A stretch of 64,000 bases of DNA from Kryptolebias marmoratus (GCF_001649575.2 NC_051438.1:7837314-7901313), one strand, 5' to 3'. Shown: positions 23,746 through 62,714, counted from the stretch's first letter. The notes: generated by a model not told the origin, from the sequence alone. A program made the numbers and translations.

Positions 23746-24149
23746 ATTGTCCTGTAAGGTGGTGGGTTATTTGGGTGAATTTATTTAAACCAGGAAAGAT
23801 ACATAAGATTTAAAATCTCATTCTGAAGAGTGTCCCGGCCAAGACACAGAGCAGCTCAAAACAACACAAAATTATGCATTATTGAATATACTCATATTCA
23901 ATAACATCTGTCATCAATCAAAGCATTTACACTCCAATGTTTGTGGAGTGAGAACATATAAAGTGATTAAATTTACTCAGTGAGACGAGTTCAAGTCCTG
24001 CTGGTTCTGGAGCCGAGTTAAATGACAGAATATTTAAATACTTTTCTCTATCTCAGTACGAGTCCTTGGTAGAGTCAGAAGTGACAAGTCGTTAAAAAAA
24101 AAAACACAGCAGCCTCCAGTCCATTTCTGCAGGATGTAGGACTGTAGCT
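23746..24149. other. Intergenic, no feature recognised
   Basis: AT-rich sequence between family A and the Tc1 remnant. Nothing recognised. Confidence 0.4.
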
Positions 24150-24748
24150 TCATAGCTTTATAGGTGAGAATATGCCAGTGGTTTGATCTGTGACATGACA
24201 TCCGGATACATCTCTGTAATCTAACGTCAGACGATCTTGGAGGTGAAGGTGCTGGATGAGGAGGTCCTGGGCTGGGGTGGTTACACGTGGTCTACGGTTG
24301 AGAGGTTGTTTGGATGTGCTGCCAGACTCTCTGAAACTCCTGTGGAGACGGCTTACAGTAGAGAAATGAACATTGGATTCACGGGCGACAGCTCTGGTGG
24401 ACATCCCTGCAGTCAGCATGCCAACTGCTCGCCCCCTTAAAACTCACGGCATCTGCGGCAACGTGCTGTGTGATAAAACTTCACATCTTAGAGCGGCCTT
24501 TAATTGTGGCCAGCCTAAGGCACACCTGTGCAATAATCATGCTGTCTAATCAGCATCGTGATATGCCACACCTGTGAGGTGAATGGATTATCTCAGCTCA
24601 CTTACACAGATTTACACACATTTGTGAACAACATTTGAGAGAAAAAGGCTTATTGTGTACACAGAAAAAGTCTTGGGTCTTTGAGTTCAGCTGGTGATAA
24701 ATGGGAGTAAAAACAAAAGTGTTGCGTTTATATTTTTGTTCAGCATTT
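24150..24748 (-). pseudogene. Tc1/mariner transposase pseudogene, N-terminal part with one terminal repeat
   Basis: The minus strand encodes AGMSTRAVARESNVHFSTVS and then RVTTPAQDLLIQHLHLQDRL (about 24210-24419), the helix-turn-helix DNA-binding region of a Tc1-like transposase. The terminal inverted repeat is at about 24715-24744 (gttgcgtttatatttttgtt). The DDE catalytic part is absent, so it is a truncated, dead copy. It abuts an L2-like LINE fragment, suggesting insertion into it. Confidence 0.8.
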
Positions 24749-24749
24749 G

Positions 24750-25040
24750 AACGGGAAACCAACAGCGTAGACTCAGCATTCCCACTAAAAGTGGCACCAG
24801 AACTGAACCCTGGGGAACACCTTTGGCTCCCCAAAGGAAACTAGAACACCTTCAGCCTTCACCCGTGGAAATCTCTTTCAAACCACTTGGCAGCAGGTTC
24901 TGACAGTCCGACACTGATAAATCTTTGCCGTGCGATCCTCTGTGTCAAACGCCTCGGAGGGCTCAAATAACCCCCGGGGCTGCTCGGTGATGTTTGTCAC
25001 CTGGAGCCTCAGCAAAACCCCCGATTACTTTTAAACTACA
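24750..25040 (-). pseudogene. L2/CR1-like LINE reverse transcriptase fragment
   Basis: On the minus strand the RT landmark KGVPQGSVLVPLL is readable at about 24785-24825, preceded by a PSEAFDTEDR stretch (about 24945-24975) corresponding to the usual LSKAFDTVDH motif. Frames shift and stops occur. This is a different LINE lineage from the GGAT-tailed one. Confidence 0.65.
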
Positions 25041-26344
25041 GATGGCTGTAAAGGAACGAGGTTAAGATGCCGATTAATTTAAACACTCTAATCTGCTATC
25101 TTCCAACCTGCGCTTACTTTCGTATTCCTCTACGTGAGCCCGATCAGCGAGGATTGTCAGTCCCCGCTCGGGCCGGGCAGAAGGATGAGCGTGATGCAAC
25201 GAGCTGTAAGAGAACGTACCCACCCTCCCCAACCCCCGAGGAGAGAAGTACAGCACGAACGCAGACTTCAAGAAAAAGGAGACACATGCAAACCCAAATC
25301 CATTGTTTTATCCTGACTGGGTTTTTTTCTTTTTTGACAAGGAGCCCGAGTGTCATAAATTGACCCGCGTCATCATCGACCTGTCTCAAAAATGGATTAG
25401 AAGACAGATCAGTGGAGCGTCCTTTAAATCTGAAATACAGCAAAAAGTGAAGCCGGGGCTCGCCGAGCCACCTTTTAGGTCCAGTGGTCCGTGTTGATTT
25501 GTATTTTCCTTCCTGGTTCTTAAGAGTCCAGGCTATCAGTCATGGGAGCGGGTCGTCTCGGTGTTCCTTTCTCTCTGTAAGCATCAGGTTGCCACAAAGT
25601 TTAGAGCTATGCAATACAAATATTAAAACAAAATACAAGTGTTTATGTTCAACTTGACTGAAATGTTGCTGTACTAAAGTTATTTAGTAGAATATTTAAA
25701 TAAAGTCACACTTACCACAAGATTTAATGTATTCCTTATAATATACAGTATATTACATATAATACACCTGATTATTAAGTCTTTGTTAGACACTCTGTGT
25801 AACAAAAAGGCGCTGAAATAATAAGGGAGACAGGAAGAACTGACTTGCTGCTTTTTAGAAATTTAAAATGAAGAAATGTTGAGTAAAAGTCCTAAAGATT
25901 GAGGCCTCGTCTGCACAAAAACTCTGTTTTTTACAAAACAACCTTGTTATCTGTTCCTTCTGAATAAATATGCTCATAAACACAACACTGTGGTTTTGCT
26001 GTAAGTTGAGCGACTGGCATCTGCAACGCAAGCCTGTTATCCATCGTTATTGTTGCTATTATAGCTGTCACGCCAGGGGTCAAAGGTCAGGCAGGAGAAG
26101 AGACCGTGACATCATCATTTTCAAAAGGCTGGATGTCCATACTTCAAAAAAAGTTAAAAAACAAAAACAACTGGACTTCTATTCTGTAGCTGAAGACGTT
26201 TTCCATACTAAAACACAAGGGTGGTGCTTTCAAGAGTTGTTACTCTGGACCCGTTTTTTAAAAGGACCTTTTAGGGGCTCCTGAAGTGACATTCCCTCGT
26301 GGACACCAGGCTAAAACCATAAGAAACTTTCGCCTATTCACAAA
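25041..26344. other. Intergenic, no gene recognised
   Basis: Positions 25890-26340 have the look of a dispersed repeat (gaggcctcgtctgcac, then caagggtggtgc) but I cannot delimit it. Short open frames at 25067-25443 on both strands have no family motif. Confidence 0.35.
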
Positions 26345-26795
26345 AACTGTTCTCCAGCGATGGTCAGGATGGAGATGGGTCAAGGATTCCAGTCTGCGGT
26401 AATGAGGGTGCTGCTCTGATCTGCCGTGATGAAGAAGGAGCCGAGCCAAAAAGCAAAGCTCTTAAGTTATTGGTCCATCTACATTCTAACCCTCACCTAC
26501 GACCAAGGTGTGGATTATCGCCAAAAGAACGTCAAACACCTAGCATTCCTTGAAGGAAGGCACACCTTCCACCGCCTTTCATGGCAGAGCTTTAGTCTCT
26601 ACCACAACACTCAACATAAGAGCAGATGGAGTTAAAGATGGACACGTTTCACCAGAAGGAGGCCCAGATCTCATTGGAGGGATTCTGTATCCTCTCTGTT
26701 TTGGGAACACATCGGGATCCTCCAGGAGGAACTGGAGGGAGTCGAAGAAGAATGGGTCTCCCTTCTGGACCTGCTGCCTGACAGGGATTTGGGTA
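26345..26795 (+). mobile_element. LINE 3' fragment, strongly decayed
   Basis: Shares ccagtctgcggtaatgaggg, aaagcaaagctctta, tggtccatctac, aaccctcacctacg, ggattctgtatcctctctg and cttctggacctgctgcctg with the LINE at 10990-11480. Frames are broken and the GGAT tail is missing. Confidence 0.7.
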
Positions 26796-26935
26796 TTTTG
26801 AGTTATTTTCTTTGATTTTGTTTAGATTTTTTCATGTGATCCTTGTGTTTCTTTTGGGGGGTGTTCTTGTATAGTTTTGCTCCTTGTGTCCCCTAAAAAT
26901 TTACCAGGGTCTCCTCTGTATTTTCTGTGGTCACT
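26776..26935 (+). repeat. Possible LTR fragment
   Basis: The words tgacagggatttggg and ttttgagttattttctttg resemble the start of the solo LTR at 43324 (tgtcagggtttgagttattc). No 3' end or target duplication is visible. Confidence 0.25.
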
Positions 26936-28689
26936 CAGAAGTGTGACGTATCGAGAGCCAAACACAGGAACGCCAACAAGGCAGGAAATATCAGATCCAG
27001 ACCGTGTTTGGGTGAAACGGTTCAGTTTGTTGTAATTAATTGTTTAAACCGACCCAAACCTCCAACAGCTGAGTCCTTCTTCAGCTTCAAGAAGGACAAG
27101 AAGGTTGGATGGATGTGGTTCGTTCAGCTCCTGGTGAAAATTACAGCCCAGAGTCTGGAGACTGACTGTGGAGGTAATGTTCTGAAGAGGAGAACCTGAA
27201 ACACAAACCTTCAGGAGAAGAACCACCGCCTGTCGGACCGACACCGGCCGCCTCTCTCTGTCCGGATGGGAAACTCCTCGCAGACTGTGTGACATCACTG
27301 TGAAGCTCGGGGGTTCCTCGTCTGACATGTGGGGCTCCAGTTCCTGACGGTGTTTCCAAACCGGTCCTCTTGTTAACAGAACTTCTTCTTCTTCTTCTTC
27401 TCCTGCCTCCATTCTCCCTGATAAACACTGACAGGAACCTCCTCAGGGTCCTACAGCGGTCTGCCACAGCTTCTACGTCACCAACCAAGGAGGGAACTCC
27501 GCCCACAGAAACTCTAAAAACAAGTCATTAAGGTTTGAAACCAGAGAAATGGACCACTGGAGCGTTTGATGACAAAAGGAAAAAACATGACAACTTATTA
27601 TTTTAAAATTTTATTTAATTTCCCCTTTCAATGAAAACACATATGAGGCAGAAACTAAAAAAGGGGCTTTCCATCAGCTCTCTTCTGTAAAACCCAACAG
27701 TAATTTTGGACTCTTGTAATAATCTACGCTGACAAAATCCAGCTGAATCAAGATAAAAATAAATGTTAAACCTGCTGCCAGTGGCTCATAAGGGTCACCA
27801 TGGTAACCACACAGTTGTGTCTCTCACTCCTTGATAGAACTCTTATTAAGACAGACAGGAAAGCAGAGCAGATAGTAAGCCTCGGTGAATTATAAATGGC
27901 AGAAAGCTCCGGCTGTCACACATGTCCAGTTTTAAGAGTTTACAGTTTTTTTTATGTAGGGGACATGAGAAGTTAAATAAATCCTTCACTTCCAGTTTTG
28001 AAAAGGAATTTGTAAACTCAGAGATGTAATGGACGTTTATGGAGGCTCGGGTGAGCGCCCTCTGCACTCTAGGAAGATTTGGGAGAAAACAACACATCCT
28101 GCAGCAGTGAAATACACAGAATTGCCCTTGTTTTGTTGTATAAACTGTATATAAAAAGTATAAAACCAGAAGAATAACCCTCTGATGGTAACAAGCGTGC
28201 TTTAAGCGTTGGCACCCTGATTTCATATGCACCAAATTCCTGAAAGGAAAAGCCCAAAAACGAAGGAAAGCCAAATTCCATACAAAAAGAAATAAATAAA
28301 TAAAACAGCAGACACTCGAGTCTTTTGTTTTCAACGTTTTTATTTTCAAGCTTCATAATTGAGGAGAGCCAGAGAAATAAATGTTTTCGTTGTGAAAACC
28401 GTAACTCTAATAGGTGGTTAAAAAAAAAAAAAAAGTGTTGTTTTTTTATTCCACAATACAGAGTAACACAGTGTCAAAAGGGCCATCCATCCCACTCCCA
28501 CACAGAACACAAACACAGGTGCTACGGAAAACAACACTGCAGAATCAGACACATTGTTGCACAGATGGTTTTACATCGTGGTCACATCAGTTTTTACAAT
28601 TTATTTGATTCTGAGCAGCGTTTAGACTGACTATCATAAAATTCAATTCATTTAAAGTATCTTGTACGCCGGGCTATCTAAACAATGTG
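26936..28689. other. Intergenic, no gene recognised
   Basis: Includes a (TTC)n run at 27382-27402. Longer open frames at 27044-27506 and 27846-28356 (minus) have no recognisable domain. I see nothing to support a gene. Confidence 0.4.
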
Positions 28690-29570
28690 CTTCCTATGTG
28701 TCGTCGACTACAAGGGATAATGGGGTTTTTTTGTGCCTGAGTCTGTGTATTTGTTTGTTCTTCTGTCTGTTAGCAAAATATCTCATGAAATACTGGACAG
28801 ATTTGAATGAAACTCTCAGACAGTAATCAATCAGTGTACGCCTACGACTGATTAACTTTGGGAGCCAATCCTATTCAAGACGGCCGCCTCCGCTAATCGA
28901 CTTTAGCAAATGCAAAAACGACTGTATCTCAGTGAATTTCACACATCCTGACTTAAAATTTTGTAAGGTGGTCGCTGAGAGTGACCCTAACTACATAGTC
29001 TGCCTGCAAACTGATCATCTGAGATCCTCTTTTAAAACTTTACCATAAACTATTGGAGTCAACTCGGTCTGTTAGCAAAATATCTCATCAACCACTGGAT
29101 AGAATTCAGTAAAATCTTCAGGAAGTAATCACTGGATGTGAATCGACAACTGATTAATGTTTGGAGCCAACCCAATTTAAGACGGCCACCACAGCCAACT
29201 GAGCTTAGAAAACACATTTATGGCTACAATTCAGTCAATTTTACAGATATAGAGTCAGAATTTGGAATGTAAGTAGCCGAGAGTCATCTGCAAACCATAC
29301 TCTTAACTCTACATGTGCAAGAGCTTTGTTTAAAAATTTGATAGAGTCAACCATGTCTGTCTGTTAGCTAGATATCGAATACTGAATATAGAAAACATAA
29401 CACAACTCAGTCAGTTTTGCAGATATTGCGCTCCAAGTTGTTGTGGTAGTAGCTGACAGTCATACACAACAGATAGACGAGCGAAAACAAGTTTGATGGG
29501 ACAATCTTTAAAACCCTGGCATTAAAGGCTGAGGTGCGTTCCTTCAAGCAAAGCCAGTCATTTTGAAATA
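28690..29570 (-). repeat. Family A composite repeat, minus orientation, with left-end block
   Basis: The word gttagcaaaatatctcat occurs at about 28769 and 29070, with a decayed third copy at 29363. The word aagacggcc occurs at 28877 and 29180 (303 bp apart). The reversed left-end block (aaaaccctggcattaaagg, then gttccttcaag) closes the copy at about 29500-29570. This copy lies only about 160 bp upstream of the putative gabra2 TATA box. Confidence 0.7.
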
Positions 29571-29728
29571 AACCTTTGCACCTTAATCAGTTTGAATAAG
29601 GAGCGATAATTGCTCATCCAGCACATATCCAGACCTACTCAAACTGCCTACAATTTGTTTTTATTTAATTTTTTTTTTCCTTCAGAAGCTCTTAAGGAGA
29701 CAAGGCTGTTGTAATCTGTAGCCCAACA

Positions 29729-29736
29729 TATAAAAA
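29729..29736 (+). promoter_or_regulatory. gabra2: Candidate TATA box of gabra2
   Basis: TATAAAAA lies just upstream of a GC-rich, CAG/CAT-containing stretch (29780-30150) that looks like a 5' UTR or exon 1. Placement is inferred from context only; no transcript start is known. Confidence 0.25.
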
Positions 29737-29759
29737 GCATCTGCCTCCCAAACATCCTC

Positions 29760-30154
29760 CTAAACCAGAGCAGAATCACTGACACCATATCCTGAGCGTG
29801 AGCGTCCAGAGACCCGCAGCTTCATCATCAGCATCAGCATCAGCTTCATCATCAGCAGCAGCAGCATCAGCAGCTTCAGCAGCGCATTCCTTTGTGTGTG
29901 TCTGCAGGAAGCCCGGCTCGCTGCTCCTCTCCTCTCCTCTGCTCTCCTCTACCAGGCTGCCTCTAGGACCCAGTGCTCCTCCCGCGTAGTTTCTGTGTGG
30001 AGAACGAGGAGCCACTGAGATGCGCTCCTTGCCCATCACGATTCACGCCGCGGCCCTGCGAGCTGAGGATGCTGCTGCTGCTGAACGGGCTCGGCTGAAG
30101 CTCCCCTCACCTGCTCCCCGCTCCTGGAGTTAGGCGCTCTCCCGCAGCTTACAG
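29760..30154 (+). other. gabra2: Candidate gabra2 non-coding exon 1 / 5' UTR
   Basis: A GC-rich block differing sharply from its AT-rich surroundings, with a trinucleotide tract and a possible donor at cttacag|gtgttt (30154/30155). Alpha-subunit genes usually have a non-coding first exon, which fits. An assembly gap follows at 30202. Confidence 0.3.
29822..29886 (+). repeat. (CAT/CAG)n trinucleotide tract
   Basis: Mixed tcatcatcagcatcagca and cagcagcagcagcatcagca units run over about 65 bp in the presumed gabra2 5' UTR/promoter. Length polymorphism is plausible. Confidence 0.8.
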
Positions 30155-30201
30155 GTGTTTTTTTGTTTGGTTTTTTTTTTCATTTTTTTCATTTCCCCCC
30201 C

Positions 30202-30948
30202 NNNNNNNNNNNNNNNNNNNNNNNNNNNNNNNNNNNNNNNNNNNNNNNNNNNNNNNNNNNNNNNNNNNNNNNNNNNNNNNNNNNNNNNNNNNNNNNNNNN
30301 NNNNNNNNNNNNNNNNNNNNNNNNNNNNNNNNNNNNNNNNNNNNNNNNNNNNNNNNNNNNNNNNNNNNNNNNNNNNNNNNNNNNNNNNNNNNNNNNNNNN
30401 NNNNNNNNNNNNNNNNNNNNNNNNNNNNNNNNNNNNNNNNNNNNNNNNNNNNNNNNNNNNNNNNNNNNNNNNNNNNNNNNNNNNNNNNNNNNNNNNNNNN
30501 NNNNNNNNNNNNNNNNNNNNNNNNNNNNNNNNNNNNNNNNNNNNNNNNNNNNNNNNNNNNNNNNNNNNNNNNNNNNNNNNNNNNNNNNNNNNNNNNNNNN
30601 NNNNNNNNNNNNNNNNNNNNNNNNNNNNNNNNNNNNNNNNNNNNNNNNNNNNNNNNNNNNNNNNNNNNNNNNNNNNNNNNNNNNNNNNNNNNNNNNNNNN
30701 NNNNNNNNNNNNNNNNNNNNNNNNNNNNNNNNNNNNNNNNNNNNNNNNNNNNNNNNNNNNNNNNNNNNNNNNNNNNNNNNNNNNNNNNNNNNNNNNNNNN
30801 NNNNNNNNNNNNNNNNNNNNNNNNNNNNNNNNNNNNNNNNNNNNNNNNNNNNNNNNNNNNNNNNNNNNNNNNNNNNNNNNNNNNNNNNNNNNNNNNNNNN
30901 NNNNNNNNNNNNNNNNNNNNNNNNNNNNNNNNNNNNNNNNNNNNNNNN
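30202..30948. other. Assembly gap (747 N)
   Basis: The N run lies between the candidate promoter/exon 1 and the gabra2 start-codon exon. The left edge is T/C-rich and the right edge C-rich, suggesting a hard-to-sequence GC-rich tract. Confidence 0.99.
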
Positions 30949-31049
30949 CCCCTACCCCTCCCAGAAATCGGTATTAACTGGATCTGATCGCCCTTCCAGA
31001 TGTGGTTAAACTGAAGCCTTTGGTTGATTGCAGCGGTGTGGAAGCAGCC

Positions 31050-57340
<26,291 letters not shown>

Positions 57341-59629
57341 GTAAGCTCCGAAGGGAGTCCGGTCGAATTGCAGAAGAGAACCTAGAAAATTCTGAAGAAA
57401 TCTCAAATGGTGCCAATGCAGCTACTGGCAGACAAAAGCGTATAGACAAGTTCAACAATAACTTTCAGTTCTAGTTTTCAAGATAACCTTCTAAGCTCAG
57501 ATTCAATGGAAGTCCATGAGAGCTTGTGTGTTTTTACAGCAGTGAGAAACACACTGGGAGAAAGAATACCAAAAATGCCCAGGTTCTACGTATAAACTGG
57601 ATAAGATGTTTAAAATTTGTGGGGACAAAAAGAGTGTATTTGCAAAAATTTACAGAGCTCAAAACTTAATATGCATGACATCATCACACTAATTCAAAAA
57701 TATTCTGTGGTTAAGTCTTCAAAAATCATACAGCTTAAATAGCAGTTGTGTAAAAACTGTTAAAGATGCCAAAATGCCCGTCTAGACATGCAAAGTCCAA
57801 ATTTCTGTCACCCGTTTAAACTTTAATTGATGTTTTTGCTGTGAAGTATGTCTGAGCTACAGAGCTTTAAAAGGGGCTTGGTTTATGGTTATTTATTTGA
57901 GACTTGTTTGTGAATTTTGCCTACACCTTTTAACATTTCAAATCCAAAGCTAGTGCAGAAGTAGGTAATTGAAAACTGTGACGAAAGTGCAAGAGTAATG
58001 GCTAAATAGTAGAACTGAGGGTGTTTCATTGCTTATGTATTGGCATATTTAAACCAGCATCACTCTGCTGCAACTGTTGGGAGACTAGTTAGGGGACGGT
58101 CTTGTCTTAAAACATTTGGGGAGGGTCTCAGTTTCCTCCCATGAATCACAGAGGCTTGGAAAAAATTGGCTTGCTGGCTCACTGGTTGCAGACACTCAGA
58201 ATTAAGTTAGACAAGAACTGAAAATTTGCCTATTTTCTCTTAAAATTTTGATTCCCCAACTAGTCTCCAACTGTCGCACCCAATCAAGATTTTGGCTTTA
58301 ATTCATTGGACTTATCCAATAGCTCCTCCATCTCCCATCCTCGTCTTTAGAATATGCCGGAGAGAAAAGACAAAGAGCGTCTACTTTCAAAACCCTACAA
58401 AGTGTTAAAGGCGACCACCAGGTTTCGCCAGCTGAAGTTGTGCTGTTGTTGTTTTCTGGCACGCCCCCTGGCAACAAAACACTGATCTGAAAGCTCCATG
58501 CAAAGGCATCCACTGCTACCCCTGGGTTTGTTGTGTTTGGAATCAGCCCCCTGAAATCTTTGTCTCGGTTCTGCTGCCGTGTGAAAATCGAACTGTGATC
58601 GTGCCTGTTTGGGTGGATGCTGAGCTCGTCTCCCTCCTACATGTTGGAGAAAGCGGCAGTGAAACTCTTGTTGAATTTAGCTGTTTTTCCCCCACACTCG
58701 ACATTACTTGGCTTAAAAAATTGCTGAGAAACGTTTGCTTCAGCTTCTTCTGTGTTACAAAGATCCAATGCCAGATCCTCGTGCCAGAAGTTGGCATTTG
58801 TTTGTGGTTGTTTCTTTACATCTTGTGAGTTTTGTTTTCCACTTTTTTATGAGCTGAAGACACCGAAAAGTAGCGTGAAATTTGAATTATTGCTGCAAAT
58901 TGTCATCTTATATTTTACACCCTACCTGCCTTTTAAAGATGAGCAGATTTTGTCTTTGGATAGATTGGATTTGGATGTGGAAAACATCAAGGGATGCTGG
59001 TGCAGAACTGCACATGAAGGTTTGTTTTTGCTATCAGAAGCATGAACCGAGGAGCTGCATGACAAAATAAGCACAGCTCTGTCCTTCAGTGGTTTTTAAT
59101 CCCTCATTTTAGCATCACAAAACTGCAGGGACGCACAAAATAATAAAAATTGTGCTCAGACAGTGAAAAACGTGGTGCATGTTGAAAATAATGCATTTGA
59201 GCGCAAAGGATTTGCAAGAAACGCAAAAATCAAAGTCAATCAGTGACAATGCAGTTCTTGGCAAAGTAACGCTTTAACTTTTAAACATTTTAATTTTACG
59301 TCACGCTCAAGAGATTAAAGGTCTAAAACAGGAAAGAAAGATGAGATATGAGATCATTAAAGGCTTATTTTGAGAAAATGATTGCCTAAATTGACCGTTT
59401 ACTGAATTCCTTCCTAGATTTATTGTCCATAACTTCTCCAAGCACCAGAAACTCTGAGTTTACAACATGCTGAATCTGTAAGCTTATGGGACCACAGCAG
59501 GGTTTGGTGGTATTCTTTTTTTTTAATATCGTTAAGCTTTCCCCAAGTCATGCTGTGTTACACGGTGCTACATTTGCCTGGAAAGACTCTAAATGTTGCC
59601 TTTATAAAAAGCCGTTTTGTAAACTCGTA

Positions 59630-60040
59630 GGGTAGCACTTTATTACACCTTATTTATCCTTATTTAATCATTAATAAATGATTAATACATGTGTAGTTAA
59701 AGATAATTCATACTAATAAACTATAAATGAACACATTTATTAATGAAAAGGAACTTGTGGCCCTTCAGGGTTTCGTCAACATTACCAAATACTTAATAAA
59801 GCATAAATAGTCTTCACTTCAGAAGGGTTCAGAAAAAGACTTAACTAACTTCTTGCAACTGCCTTAACTATTAATGCACTGCAGAATAGTCAATTCAAAC
59901 ATTCTCTACCAATTAATACATGTCTCACATGGAGGGAAAGTTCATTTATATGATTGTTTACACACTTATATGCACAATATATTGAATAGTTCATTTATGA
60001 GTTATTAAGCATAAATAAACACTGAGTATGTTGGTTTTAG
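59630..60040. repeat. AT-rich, MITE-like block with internal palindromes
   Basis: Starts gtagcactttattacacc and is full of ttaataaatg/cataaata words. Positions 59664-59685 form a 9-bp-arm palindrome (ttaatcatt / aatgattaa). The style is that of non-autonomous DNA elements, but termini and target duplication are not resolved. Confidence 0.35.
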
Positions 60041-60751
60041 AAGTTTTAGAAGTTTTAGAAGTAATTAGCCTAAGTAAGTGATCTTTCATGAACATGGATC
60101 GGCAATAGAAGGTGTGCAAAATGTTTTTAGCGTGACACTAGGGGACACTTTTATATCCCCGTTGAGCTCTGACTGCATCACTGCCATTTTACAAAATGGC
60201 GTATTACATGCAATTTAGTGTATTTTAAATGTCTGTAATGTATTTTTTTTTAAGTTTACTTTTTGATTTAAAAATACGACAGACAAGTATTATTCAGTCA
60301 TTGCTATTGCATCAAGGAACAGAAAGAATTAAACAACGTACGAGTAGTTAAAGGTTCATAATGTTACAGTAATGTTGCAGGATCAGCGTTGCCTCTAAAG
60401 GGTAGCAGAGGAACTGAACGCTCGGGCTCCCAAGAGGCTCAGACAGACACAGGGAGCACGAAGATGAATGTAAGATGAAGACCAAAGAGAACTGGTGGGG
60501 GTGGTAATTTGCAAAAAAAAACTTTCTGCTGTACCACCCAACCCTAAACTGAAAGAGAAATGCACAACATTCAAGGAGATTTGACTGTAACGTTTTTCCT
60601 TAAAGAGCCAGTATTCTTTAAAGGCAAACATATCACTCACCAGCTTTCAGAGTCTGAAACTAAGATCCTCTTACACTCTAAAAGGAAGGAGTTGTAGCCG
60701 TTTAGGTTGAACCTTGAAAATAATGTTGTGTGCAATCTCGTGATATTATGA

Positions 60752-61010
60752 GATCTTGTGCAATCTGTTAGCGCTCAGAGTATGTGTTAGGGATGGCTTT
60801 CAGCTACCACCTTATCAAATTTGAGATAAATATCGGTAAAACTGACTGAGTTATAGTCATTTTTGTGCTTGCTAAAGTCACGTAGCTGTGCTAGCCATCT
60901 CGATTCAGGTTGACTTGAAAAGTTAAGATGTACTTCCAGCGGTTATTTTCAATCGAGCCAGTGGTTCGTGAGCTTTTTTGCCTACAGACAAACTCCATCA
61001 TGCGCGGACA
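60752..61010 (+). repeat. Family A repeat, single unit
   Basis: Contains gcgctcagagtatgtgttag, tttcagctaccacctt, cgtagctgtgctagccatct and ggttcgtgagctttt in family A order. One diverged unit. Confidence 0.6.
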
Positions 61011-61351
61011 AACGCACCTCCACGTGAATTTAGCCCTTTTTGTTTTTGGCAAGGAATAATAAGTTGAACGTGGAAACCTCAAACAGCATGTTTAGTCTAG
61101 TTGCCTTTTTACTTTCATAAAATCGAATCTATTGCGGAAGAGTTGTTTTAAGATACAGAGAGTGTCGTCTATTTGACCCAGAACTGACAACACAACTAAA
61201 AAAGCAGAAAAAATCAAAGATTGGAGCACTGAATGGTTTTGTCTTTCTAAAAATGCATATAAAAATAGAGGTTGCTGAGGGCTCATTGTATTCTTGTGGC
61301 GTATGTTAATCTTACATCTGATTCATTCATTTTTTTAAGTTTTTAAGAAGC

Positions 61352-61477
61352 CCTGGAATGGGCTGGCGACCCTTCCAGGGTGTCCCCCTGCGTCTCACAA
61401 TGACCGCGGGAGATAAGCCCCAGCTGCCCGCGACCCAGAAAGGAAAAAGCGGGTAAAGAAAATGGATGGATGGATGA
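61352..61477 (+). mobile_element. SINE 3' fragment with GGAT tail
   Basis: Reads ctggcgacccttccagggtg, then gcgacccagaaaggaaaaag, then ggatggatggatga. Same 3' domain as 41402-41516 and also 5'-truncated. Confidence 0.75.
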
Positions 61478-62714
61478 TGTTTTTAAGAGTACTGGCCTGA
61501 TCAAACCAGTGAACAACAGTATTCAAAAAAGGGCTGGCTTCTCTGTTTAAAAGGAAAATATGCAGAAGACAAAAACATTTTTACTGTGTTATGTTTTTAA
61601 GGTTATTCTGTTTATAAAAAAAGAAAAAAAGAGGGCTTCAAGCTTTGCTTTGCCTTGCTTCTTATTCAATTGTAGGGCCCGTAATTTACTGTCTATGCTT
61701 ACTTTTACCTTTCATGTCATGTATGCAGCTAGAGCCTCTGTTAGCTGAATAGTTCACATATTTCCTCAAATACTACACTAGAATGAAAGAAGAAATAGGA
61801 TCTAAAGTAATCAGTTGTCAAGTTTAAAGATAAAAAAAACAAGCATCCTTGCTGAAAACAAAGAACACAAATACAACCGAAAAACTGGCTACACCATAAA
61901 AGAAAAAGACATAATGAGGGCTAAAATTAGAAGCAACATTTTGTGCACCAACACTGATGTTAAGAAACGAGTGCAGAGCTTGAGTGAGCGAGCACACGTC
62001 AGGCTGGATGTGTTTCTGTTTAGGAGGATGGAAGCGACGCCACCGCAGTTCAGGAAGTAAGCCTCGTAAAAAAAAAAGAAAAATACTGTTCGAGCAAGGC
62101 TGTGTGTAATTTGTAGTCAGTGAATTTGCTTTGAGTGTAGACTGAAACGCTGTCACACTGTGAGGTTGTCAGGCTTCTTGTGAGCAGGTTGGTTTCTGTT
62201 TTCATTCACATGCTGGGATCTTACGTTCACTGACTATTTATACTGCAGTGGGAGATAAAATAAATCACACATTTTAAAATGTTACTCTGGATTCCTTTTA
62301 GCTTTAATTGTGTGCATGGTTTTGAGAAGTTTGCAATGTGACATATAAATCCATCTTGGGTTACTTTAGTTTTTCGCTGAGATCCTGTTTGAATAAAGGG
62401 ACAGTTGAACTAGTCTGTAAAGCCTTCTCGGGCACATCCCAAAGACTCGATAGGATTAGATTCTGGACTCTGCATCGGCCAATTTATGTGTGAAAATGGC
62501 GTCTCGTGCTTCCTGTAACACTTTTCACAATCTGAGCCTGATGGTTCAAAGTGTTCTTATCAATGGTTTAAACAGTGACCTACATGGCTGTTTAAGGGAG
62601 GCGAAGCAGCTCGCTACAGCTGTTAGTGATTCACCCGGAAAAAAGGTGGAACTGTAAAACTTTGTAGTTTTGGTCAATTCGTACCCATTCTTTTTGGGTT
62701 GTCTGCCACAGGTC

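Noticed and set aside
27044..27506. Minus-strand frames of about 120 codons
   Set aside because: Overlapping frames in GC-rich sequence with a TTC microsatellite giving the Glu/Arg run; no domain.
27846..28356. 167-codon minus-strand frame
   Set aside because: Cys/Phe-rich chance frame without a recognisable domain or conserved start context.
30155..31009. Plus-strand frame of over 270 codons
   Set aside because: Nearly all of it is the assembly gap.
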